Positions 57,875-64,000 of a stretch of DNA of 64,000 nt are shown here, piece by piece. The stretch lies in assembly GCF_005845035.1 (NCBI RefSeq), contig NZ_SPFO01000005.1:62001-126000 (forward strand), in the 5' to 3' direction. Origin of the DNA: Collinsella aerofaciens (GTDB taxonomy: Bacteria > Actinomycetota > Coriobacteriia > Coriobacteriales > Coriobacteriaceae). A program made the translations under genes and the position numbers. Below the pieces are notes generated by a model. The model saw only the letters and a list, made by a program, of their open reading frames with translations. It was not told the DNA's origin and made no database searches. The stretch's first letter is position 1; every line of letters begins with the position of its first letter.

Positions 57875-58813
57875 ATGAACATGTCCGATTTGATTAAGCT
57901 GACGCCGATCTTCCACGAGAAGATCTGGGGCGGTCGCCAGCTCGAAACCGTATTTGGCTACGACATTCCCGATGGACCCATCGGTGAGTGCTGGGCCATC
58001 TCGGCCCACCCCAACGGCGACTGCCAGATTGCGGAAGGCCCGTATGCAGGCCACACGCTGTCGTGGCTGTGGGCCGAGCACCGCGAGCTCTTTGGCAACT
58101 GCGAGGGCAAGGAGTTCCCACTGCTCATTAAGATTCTGGACGCCAAGGACGACCTTTCGATCCAGATTCATCCCAACGACGAGTACGCCGCCAAGCACGA
58201 GAACGGCAGCCTGGGTAAAACCGAGTGCTGGTACGTGCTGGATTGCGAGCCCGGCGCCACGATCATCGTCGGCCAGCGTGCTAAAGACCGCACCGAGGCC
58301 GCACAGATGATCAAGGACGGCCGCTGGGACGACATGCTCAACGTACTGCCGATCCACAAGGGCGACTTTTTCCAGATTGATTCCGGTACCGTTCACGCCA
58401 TCAAGGCCGGCACGCTCATTTTGGAAACGCAGCAGTCGTGCGACGTGACGTATCGCCTGTACGATTACGACCGCCCCAGCACCGACGGCAAACTGCGTCC
58501 CCTGCACATTGAGCAGAGCCTCGACTGCATAAACTTTGATGCTCAGGCTCCGACCGACGGCACGGTGACCGCGCCCGAGGTGGACGGCGTGACCGAGCTC
58601 GAGTCTTGCCCCTGCTACACCGTCGATCGCGTGCGCGTTAACGGCAGCAAGACCCTCGACCAGCGCTGGCCCTTCATGTGCCTGTCAGTCATCGACGGCG
58701 AAGGCACCGTCTGCGGCGACCCCGTCCACAAGGGAAGCCACCTGCTGGCCCCGAGCACCGTGGACAAGATTGAGCTCGAGGGCAAGATGGAACTGATCAT
58801 CAGCCACCTGTAG
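57875..58813 (+). CDS. manA: Mannose-6-phosphate isomerase (class I)
   Basis: A 312-residue zinc cupin interconverting mannose-6-phosphate and fructose-6-phosphate. The zinc ligands lie in SIQIHPNDEYA and in the following glutamate segment KTECWYVL, with a further histidine in SGTVHAIKAG; IWGGRQLETVFGY at the N-terminus is typical. It belongs to the short ManA type. GGGGGT precedes the ATG. It follows the GntR gene and is convergent with pcrA, separated by the structured 430-bp gap described below. Confidence 0.94.
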   Translation: MNMSDLIKLTPIFHEKIWGGRQLETVFGYDIPDGPIGECWAISAHPNGDCQIAEGPYAGHTLSWLWAEHRELFGNCEGKEFPLLIKILDAKDDLSIQIHPNDEYAAKHENGSLGKTECWYVLDCEPGATIIVGQRAKDRTEAAQMIKDGRWDDMLNVLPIHKGDFFQIDSGTVHAIKAGTLILETQQSCDVTYRLYDYDRPSTDGKLRPLHIEQSLDCINFDAQAPTDGTVTAPEVDGVTELESCPCYTVDRVRVNGSKTLDQRWPFMCLSVIDGEGTVCGDPVHKGSHLLAPSTVDKIELEGKMELIISHL

Positions 58814-58830
58814 GTCACCGGTCCCCAAGC

Positions 58831-58961
58831 GCTCGCCGGGACGGGGCGCGGGGTTTGGTCGCCTGCTCGGACAGTCCTGCTCGCACGGAGAGCACATTAA
58901 GTGCTCTCCGGCTCGTGCGGAACTCGCGATCGACCAAACCCCGCGCCCCGTCCCGGCGAGC
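58831..58961 (-). repeat. Structured core element with private inverted arms, copy 1
   Basis: Arms 58831-58861 and 58931-58961 are perfectly complementary over 31 nt. The 69-nt core between them (58862-58930), read on the minus strand, starts TCGCGAGTTCCGCACG, contains the hairpin GGAGAGCAC-TTAAT-GTGCTCTCC and ends GCAGGACTGTCCGAGCAGG. It matches the core of copy 2 (59143-59212) at about 56 of 70 positions, but the arms of the two copies are unrelated. It starts 17 bp after the manA stop codon. Confidence 0.9.
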
Positions 58962-58993
58962 CTCTGGCTAGTAACGACAATCAAAAAGCAACA

Positions 58994-59027
58994 AGGGGCT
59001 CCCCCGTTCATTAACGGAGGAGCCCCT
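58994..59027. terminator. Hairpin between the two core elements
   Basis: AGGGGCTCCCCCGTT and AACGGAGGAGCCCCT form a 15-bp stem with one mismatch and a CATT loop. There is no strong T-run. It may be a terminator for convergent manA and pcrA transcripts. Confidence 0.55.
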
Positions 59028-59112
59028 ACTCGTATCTATATATCAGCCCACCCGGCTCTCCAGACCAAAAAGACGAACGAGCAGAGCGACGTTCGCAAGC
59101 AACGTTATCCAA

Positions 59113-59242
59113 GGACCTGGGCGGGCGTATGGGGCAACATCGGTCGCGAGTTCCGCACGCAAAGGAGGCCACTTAATGTGGCCTCCGTCTTGCGCAGGAC
59201 TGCCCGAGCAGGCGATGTTGCCCCATACGCCCGCCCAGGTCC
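59113..59242 (+). repeat. Structured core element with private inverted arms, copy 2
   Basis: Arms 59113-59142 and 59213-59242 are perfectly complementary over 30 nt. The 70-nt core (59143-59212) starts TCGCGAGTTCCGCACG, contains GGAGGCCAC-TTAAT-GTGGCCTCC and ends GCAGGACTGCCCGAGCAGG. The central 9-bp stem has two base-pair substitutions relative to copy 1, both compensated. Orientation is opposite to copy 1. It ends 7 bp beyond the pcrA stop codon. Confidence 0.9.
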
Positions 59243-59249
59243 GCCGGGA

Positions 59250-62150
59250 TTACGACAACTTGACGATCGGCGCAAAGCCCTTCATCAGCTTTTTGGTCTG
59301 GCCGGTCTTTTCGAATTGGACCTCGATCATGTCTCCGGCGACCGAGATCACGGTGCCCGTGCCAAAGGTCTTATGACTCACGGTATCGCCCGCGGCAAAG
59401 TCCTGCGATGCGCTGGCGCGATCGACCTTGCGCTCCACCGTCGGCGACACCTTGGATGACGGCTTTTTGGCTCGCGGCGCGCCCGAGCCAAAGGTCGAGG
59501 CAACACGGCCGGCGTCGGGCGAAACCCCACGATGGCGCTCGGTGCCATAAGTGCTGCCGCCAAAGAAGTCATCGAAGCTCGATCCGCTGCGCGATCCAGA
59601 GCCGCCGGTCGAGCGCGTATGCGAGCCAAACACCTTGCCGCCATACATGTCCGAGCCCATACCCGAGCCAAACGTGCCGTGACGGTCGCCGCGCTTCTCC
59701 CAGCCCGTGCCCTCAAAACCGGCAGAACCGATACCGCTAAACTCGATGTCCTCAAACGGAATCTCGTTGAGGAAGCGCGAGCGCGGATTGGCAGAGGTCG
59801 AGCCGTAGGTGCGACGCGTGGCCGCATAGGTCAGGAACAGGCGCTTGCGAGCACGCGTGATGGCGACGTAGGCCAAGCGGCGCTCCTCCTCGAGCTTACC
59901 CGGATCGTCACTACCGCCAAAATCGTGCACGTGCGGGAAGATACCCTCCTCCATGCCGGCCACGAACACCGCCGGGAACTCCAGGCCCTTGGCGGAGTGG
60001 ATGGTCATCATGGTAATGGCATGCGTCTCGCCGGCCAGGGAATCCAAGTCGGAGCGCAGAGCCAGCCACTCCATGAGTGCCGGCAGCGCCTTGCAGGTGA
60101 GCGGGCCGTAGGTGCGCTCGATCTCGTCGGCATGCACGGCACCCGCCGGCAGCTCCGTCGGTGAGGCATAGGCGTTGCCCGCGATAGCGGCAGCCAGGGC
60201 ATCCTGCGGCGAGAGCGCCGGGGCCGCCAGGCTATCGAGCGGATTGGAACCCGCGGCATCACGCGCGCCAACGAGCGCCTCAAACGAAGACACGGGTGCA
60301 GACGGGCCGGGCTCGGGCGCGGGCGCGCTCACCACGACGGGCTCGGGCTCGGCACCGGCAGGCACATCGGCAACACCGGCTGCGCGCAGCTCTTCCAAGC
60401 TCTCGAGCGTACCCTCGATATCCTCGTGCGTCTCCTCAAATTCGGCAGCGACACCCAGGAATTCCTGGATGTTCTCGGCACGGCTCTCGGACTCCATGGT
60501 GCCCTCAGCGCGGAAGGCCTGCAGCAGGCCCGTCTTGTCGACAATCATCTCGACGACGTCCTTGAGCTCGCCGTCCATGCGGCGACCCTCGCGCACCAGC
60601 GAGACAAAGCTCGACAGGCCATTGCGCACCTTGGCGCTAAACATGCCCGTCTCGGCCGTTGCGATCTCGCAAGCCTGGAAGAACGAGCAACGGTTGTCGC
60701 GCGCCAGCTGCTCAATCTTTTGGATCGAGGTGGAGCCGATGCCGCGGCGCGGCGTGTTGATGACGCGCTTGACGCTCATCTCGTCTGCCGGGTTCACGAT
60801 CATCTTGAGGTAGGCCATGACGTCGCGGATCTCGGCACGATCGAAGAATCGCGTGCCGCCCACAATCTTGTAGGGCACGCCTGCGCGCAGGAACATATCT
60901 TCGAGGATACGCGACTGGGCGTTGGTGCGGTAGAACACGGCGATATCGTCGTAACTCGTGCCCTTGGAGTGCAGCTTTTCGATCTCGCCGGCAATCCAGC
61001 GGCCCTCGTCGCGCTCGTCGCTTGCCTGGAAGGCCTGGATCTTCTCGCCGTCGCCCTCGGCCGTAAACAGGCGCTTGTCCTTGCGCTGCGAGTTGTGACG
61101 CACCACGGCGTTGGCGGCGCTCAGGATATGGCCCGTGGAGCGGTAGTTCTGCTCCAGCTTAACGGTCTTGCAGTTTTTAAAGTCCTTCTCAAAGTCCAGG
61201 ATGTTGGTGATGTCGGCGCCGCGCCAGCTATAAATGGACTGGTCATCGTCGCCTACGACCATGAGGTTTTGGTACTTGGCGGCCAGCAGGTTGGCGATCT
61301 CGTACTGGACGTGGTTGGTGTCCTGATACTCGTCGACGCTAATGTAGCGGAAACGCTCTTGGTACTTATCGAGCACCTCGGGGCGGGTGCGCAGCAGCTC
61401 GAGCGTGCGCACGAGCAGGTCGTCGAAGTCCATCGCGTTGGCGGCGCGCAGGCGGCGTTCCAGCTCCAGGTAGACCTGCGCGGCCTTTTTGTCGTTGGGG
61501 CTGTCGGCGGATTTGAGCATGTCCTCGGGGCCGATCATGGCGTTTTTGGCCGAACTGATCTTGCTGCGGATCATATTGATGGGGAATTGCTTTTGCTCGA
61601 TACCGAGCGCCTGCATAATATCGCGCACCATGCGCTTGGAATCGTCATCATCGTAGATGGTGAACTGACCGGTGTAGCCCAGCAGGTCAGCGTCCTCGCG
61701 CAGCATGCGCACGCACATAGCATGGAAGGTGCACACCCACATGCCGCGGGTACCGCTGGGGATGAGTGCCGCCAGACGCTCGCGCATCTCGGCCGCGGCC
61801 TTGTTGGTAAACGTGATGGCAAGGATCTGCCAGGGCTTAACGCCCAGGTCGCCGAGCATATGTGCGATGCGGAAGGTCAAGACGCGGGTCTTACCCGAGC
61901 CGGCGCCGGCAAGGACCAGCAACGGACCCTCGGTGGTCAGGACCGCCTCGCGCTGGGCGGGATTAAGGCTGTCGATGTCGACGAGCGGCTTGGCGGGTTT
62001 GGGTGCCGGCGCGGGAGCGTCGTAGATGTCGAGCGGGACGAGCTCGGGTTCCGGCGCAGCGGGGGCGGCATATGCATCGAGCGGCACGGGTTCCGGCGCG
62101 GGCGGCACGGGTACCGCGGCGTTCTTTTCCCAGGGCAAGGGCTGGGTCAT
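59250..62150 (-). CDS. pcrA: UvrD/PcrA-type superfamily 1 DNA helicase
   Basis: A 966-residue ATP-dependent 3'-5' helicase. Walker A is AGAGSGKT at 81-88; SVDEYQDTNHVQYE is Walker B, with GDDDQSIYSWRGAD, LEQNYRSTGHIL, VGGTRFFDRAEIRD, MTIHSAKGLEFPAVF and VAITRARKRLFLTYA as later motifs. ATG 62150 follows AGGAG. It is longer than usual: a Pro-rich N-terminus has a twofold PVPLDAY/LVPLDIY repeat, an Ala/Pro-rich insert of about 110 residues lies near 587-695, and a Gly/Ser-rich linker precedes a C-terminal Tudor-like domain (HKTFGTGTVISVAGD) that binds RNA polymerase in PcrA. It acts in repair and replication-transcription conflict. Confidence 0.95.
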   Translation of the reverse strand: MTQPLPWEKNAAVPVPPAPEPVPLDAYAAPAAPEPELVPLDIYDAPAPAPKPAKPLVDIDSLNPAQREAVLTTEGPLLVLAGAGSGKTRVLTFRIAHMLGDLGVKPWQILAITFTNKAAAEMRERLAALIPSGTRGMWVCTFHAMCVRMLREDADLLGYTGQFTIYDDDDSKRMVRDIMQALGIEQKQFPINMIRSKISSAKNAMIGPEDMLKSADSPNDKKAAQVYLELERRLRAANAMDFDDLLVRTLELLRTRPEVLDKYQERFRYISVDEYQDTNHVQYEIANLLAAKYQNLMVVGDDDQSIYSWRGADITNILDFEKDFKNCKTVKLEQNYRSTGHILSAANAVVRHNSQRKDKRLFTAEGDGEKIQAFQASDERDEGRWIAGEIEKLHSKGTSYDDIAVFYRTNAQSRILEDMFLRAGVPYKIVGGTRFFDRAEIRDVMAYLKMIVNPADEMSVKRVINTPRRGIGSTSIQKIEQLARDNRCSFFQACEIATAETGMFSAKVRNGLSSFVSLVREGRRMDGELKDVVEMIVDKTGLLQAFRAEGTMESESRAENIQEFLGVAAEFEETHEDIEGTLESLEELRAAGVADVPAGAEPEPVVVSAPAPEPGPSAPVSSFEALVGARDAAGSNPLDSLAAPALSPQDALAAAIAGNAYASPTELPAGAVHADEIERTYGPLTCKALPALMEWLALRSDLDSLAGETHAITMMTIHSAKGLEFPAVFVAGMEEGIFPHVHDFGGSDDPGKLEEERRLAYVAITRARKRLFLTYAATRRTYGSTSANPRSRFLNEIPFEDIEFSGIGSAGFEGTGWEKRGDRHGTFGSGMGSDMYGGKVFGSHTRSTGGSGSRSGSSFDDFFGGSTYGTERHRGVSPDAGRVASTFGSGAPRAKKPSSKVSPTVERKVDRASASQDFAAGDTVSHKTFGTGTVISVAGDMIEVQFEKTGQTKKLMKGFAPIVKLS

Positions 62151-62289
62151 GGGCGACTCCTCATCTGACGGACGGCGCGCCTGCGGGCAGCGCCATAGTT
62201 TGAGCCGTACCAGTATACCGAGCCGCGCGGACACCGACGCAAATCACACCACGACTCCGTGCGTCACCGTCAGGCCCGCCCCAGCGGAT

Positions 62290-62356
62290 TTGGTGCAATG
62301 GGGTCAGGTTGGTCTGCACCATGTTGCTGCAAAGCAACCTGTCCCCATTGCACCAA
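62290..62356. repeat. Intergenic hairpin with 22-bp arms (GGTGCAATGGGGTCAGGTTG family)
   Basis: Arms 62290-62311 and 62335-62356 pair over 22 bp with a single mismatch at the T/T facing position; an inner TTGC-TGCAAA-GCAA hairpin fills the loop. A half copy lies at 51865-51915. Located between pcrA and uppP. Confidence 0.8.
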
Positions 62357-62421
62357 TCAGGGAGCCACCGATGTCACGGCAGCGGCAGCGAGCGGCGGCC
62401 AGAACGAACAAATTGGCATGA

Positions 62422-62462
62422 AAAGAGGGCGGCATAGACCTTTTGGTCATGCCACCCTCTTT
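62422..62462 (-). terminator. Terminator after uppP
   Basis: AAAGAGGG...GGCAT and ATGCC...CCCTCTTT form a long stem with an ACC/GGT inner part and a TTTT/AAAA loop, with T-runs on either side. Confidence 0.8.
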
Positions 62463-62506
62463 GAATGACAAGTTGTCGCCCTGACCGCCGCGCAGCGTCA
62501 ACCAAG

Positions 62507-63487
62507 TTACAGGCCGAGCATCGGCTCCAAGACGAAGAAGTACGCAAGCACCACGATGCCCAGAACGATGCGGTAGACGCCGAAACACTTAAAGTCGTGG
62601 CGGCGGACAAAGCCCATAAGCCACTTGATGGCGATGAGCGAAACCACAAAGGCCACAACGCAGCCCACGCCCAAAATGGCGACCTCGTTGGCGCCGAACG
62701 TGCCGCCCTTGATGAAGTACTTGACCAGCTTGAGCGCACTCGCGCCAAACATGACAGGGATGGCCAGGAAGAACGTAAACTTAGACGCCACCGAGCGCGT
62801 GCAGCCCAAAAGCAGGCCGCCGATGATGGTGGAGCCGGAGCGCGACGTGCCCGGAATCAGCGAAAGCACCTGGAAGCAACCGATACCCAGCGCGGTCTTC
62901 CAGCTCAGGTCCTCGAGCGTGGCGATGGAGCCAAAGTCCAGATTCTCGTCATCGTCCTCATCCTCAGCGGTAGCCGTGGCGGGCGCCGCAAAGTGCGCAC
63001 CGGCGGGACGTCCGCCCGACACCACAGCACGCGAACCAAACGAACCGGCAACGGCCATTTCCTCGCGCTTGCTCGCGCGCCAGTTCTCGATCACGATAAA
63101 CAGCACGCCGTACACAATGAGCGCCAGCGCCACGACGGGAGCATTGTAGAAATGCTCCTCCATCCAGTCGTTAAGCGGCAGACCGATCGCCGCAGCGGGA
63201 ATGCAGCCGAGCACAATCTTGCCCCACAGCACCCAAGTGTCGCGACGGCCTTCCTTGCCCTTGCTGGGAGAAAACGGGTTAAGGTCGTAGAAGAACAGAA
63301 CGCAGACGGCCAGAATGGCGCCGAGCTGAATCACGACTAGGAACATATTCCAGAACGTCTCGCTCACGTTCATCTTGACGAACTCGTCCACCAAGATCAT
63401 GTGACCGGTCGACGAAACGGGCAGCCATTCGGTGATGCCCTCGACCAGGCCCATGAAGGCAGATTTTAGAAGCTCGATGATATCCAA
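62507..63487 (-). CDS. uppP: Undecaprenyl-diphosphate phosphatase
   Basis: A 326-residue membrane enzyme of the BacA type that recycles the lipid carrier for cell-wall synthesis. The catalytic motifs are GLVEGITEWLPVSSTGHMIL near the N-terminus (EGxTE and PVSSTGH) and the later PGTSRSGSTI. Start is TTG 63487, five bases after GAGGGGG; the in-frame sequence upstream lacks support. A hydrophilic acidic loop of about 55 residues (SKREEMAVAGSFG through TAEDEDDDENLDFG) separates helices in the middle and makes the protein longer than the usual 265-280 residues. Confidence 0.92.
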   Translation of the reverse strand: MDIIELLKSAFMGLVEGITEWLPVSSTGHMILVDEFVKMNVSETFWNMFLVVIQLGAILAVCVLFFYDLNPFSPSKGKEGRRDTWVLWGKIVLGCIPAAAIGLPLNDWMEEHFYNAPVVALALIVYGVLFIVIENWRASKREEMAVAGSFGSRAVVSGGRPAGAHFAAPATATAEDEDDDENLDFGSIATLEDLSWKTALGIGCFQVLSLIPGTSRSGSTIIGGLLLGCTRSVASKFTFFLAIPVMFGASALKLVKYFIKGGTFGANEVAILGVGCVVAFVVSLIAIKWLMGFVRRHDFKCFGVYRIVLGIVVLAYFFVLEPMLGL

Positions 63488-63736
63488 AGGGACCCCCTCG
63501 TTAGACACCCGCCGGTAGATGTTCTGCGGACGATGCGGGCGAGGTCCCATTATCAACCGTTGGCGGTGCGACCGCGCCTGCCCTTACCAAAAAACTCGCC
63601 CGTTCACAGAATTGCGAGCGGTCAAACCGAAATCCTTGGGTATAACTGCAACAAGGTAAAGTGTCCGGCGGCCAACGCACCCGCGCCCGCCCGACGCACG
63701 AGCCCCGCGCCCGTGCGATAGACCAAGGAGGAAACC

Positions 63737-64000
63737 ATGAACGAGGGCTACACCAAGGTATTTGTTTCACTCGACGGTACTGAGCAGCAGGATTTTGTGC
63801 TCGCACGCGCCATCAAGGTCGCCGCGAACAACGGCGCCAAGCTAATCATCGGCCACGTTATCGATTCCACGGCACTCGAGAGCGCCAGTTCCTATCCGGT
63901 CGATCTGGTCAACGGCCTAGAGGAGGCGTTTAAGAACTCCATCGCCAAGCAGCTCGAAGAGGCTAAGGCCAATCCCGACATCCCCGAGGTCGAGGTCATG
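63737..64000 (+). CDS. Universal stress protein, partial (cut by window end)
   Basis: The first 88 codons of a UspA-family protein. KVFVSLDGTEQQDFVLARAIKVAANNGAKLIIGHVID is the canonical opening (nucleotide-binding aspartate region), followed by a helical stretch typical of the family. AAGGAGG lies six bases before the ATG. The rest, including the ATP-binding GxxGS motif, lies beyond the window. The gap 63488-63736 upstream holds TATAAC and TAAAGT-type hexamers near 63640-63660 but no confident promoter. Confidence 0.88.
   Translation, partial: MNEGYTKVFVSLDGTEQQDFVLARAIKVAANNGAKLIIGHVIDSTALESASSYPVDLVNGLEEAFKNSIAKQLEEAKANPDIPEVEVM

Noticed and set aside
58831-59242. Two simple bidirectional terminators
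   Set aside because: Arms of 30-31 bp with a conserved 70-nt core between them are far larger than terminators, lack T-runs and show core conservation that terminators do not need.

Overview
The window looks like chromosomal DNA of a gut actinobacterium of the class Coriobacteriia, most plausibly Collinsella or a near relative. This is inferred from the GC-rich coding sequence, the many sugar phosphotransferase (PTS) operons, and the mixture of actinobacterial housekeeping genes (tmk-holB-ricT, tatA-tatC, hpf, pcrA) with host-glycan catabolism. No rRNA is present; one tRNA (Thr, CGT) is. The right edge cuts a universal stress protein gene.

Layout. 0-9.3 kb: two paralogous lactose-type modules, each a LacI repressor divergent from a LacE-like EIICB permease and a LacG-like 6-phospho-beta-galactosidase, with related but diverged palindromic operators. 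9.4-11.3 kb: an AT-richer accessory patch with four palindromic units at an exact 80-bp period, a dense cluster of TGACRYG half-sites, and an AlbA_2 (Schlafen-type) DNA-binding protein. 11.3-17.9 kb: a DeoR regulator, galM, a mannose-family EIIB that has lost its phosphorylated histidine, tRNA-Thr, YhcH, a scar of a second nagA, a tagatose-6-phosphate-kinase-like PfkB protein, a LacX-like epimerase and a flavodoxin. 17.9-24.6 kb: a probable N-acetylgalactosamine (aga) locus: deacetylase, AgaS, GntR regulator and a mannose-family EIIA-YajC-EIIB-EIIC-EIID operon. 25.3-34 kb: DUF2975/HTH pair, SurA-like membrane protein, isocitrate dehydrogenase, HEAT protein, a hydroxyacid dehydrogenase with a His/Cys-rich tail, DegV, HPF and a solute-binding lipoprotein. 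34.6-41.4 kb: nuclease-like unknown, comF, ricT, holB, tmk and a zinc-ribbon membrane protein. 41.5-52.9 kb: an archaeal-looking topoisomerase IA, hypBA, tatAC, a STAS protein, an aminotransferase, nhaA, ppaC and a ROK glucokinase. 53-58.8 kb: a lactose/cellobiose-family PTS with a 6-phospho-beta-glucosidase, a GntR regulator and manA. 59.2-64 kb: pcrA, uppP and partial uspA.

How it fits together. LacE/LacG would deliver galactose-6-phosphate, and the aga operon would deliver GalNAc-6-phosphate, then galactosamine-6-phosphate and tagatose-6-phosphate through the deacetylase and AgaS. Both routes converge on tagatose-6-phosphate, the expected substrate of the PfkB kinase at 15.2-16.2 kb. Neither lac module encodes an EIIA, so one must come from elsewhere; the only lactose-family EIIA here is in the 53-kb operon.

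The most unusual material is intergenic. Two elements at 58,831-58,961 and 59,113-59,242, in opposite orientation, share a structured 70-nt core with covarying stem bases, yet each is enclosed by its own unrelated, perfectly self-complementary 30-31-nt arms. The 80-bp palindrome array and several families of inverted intergenic repeats are also notable.
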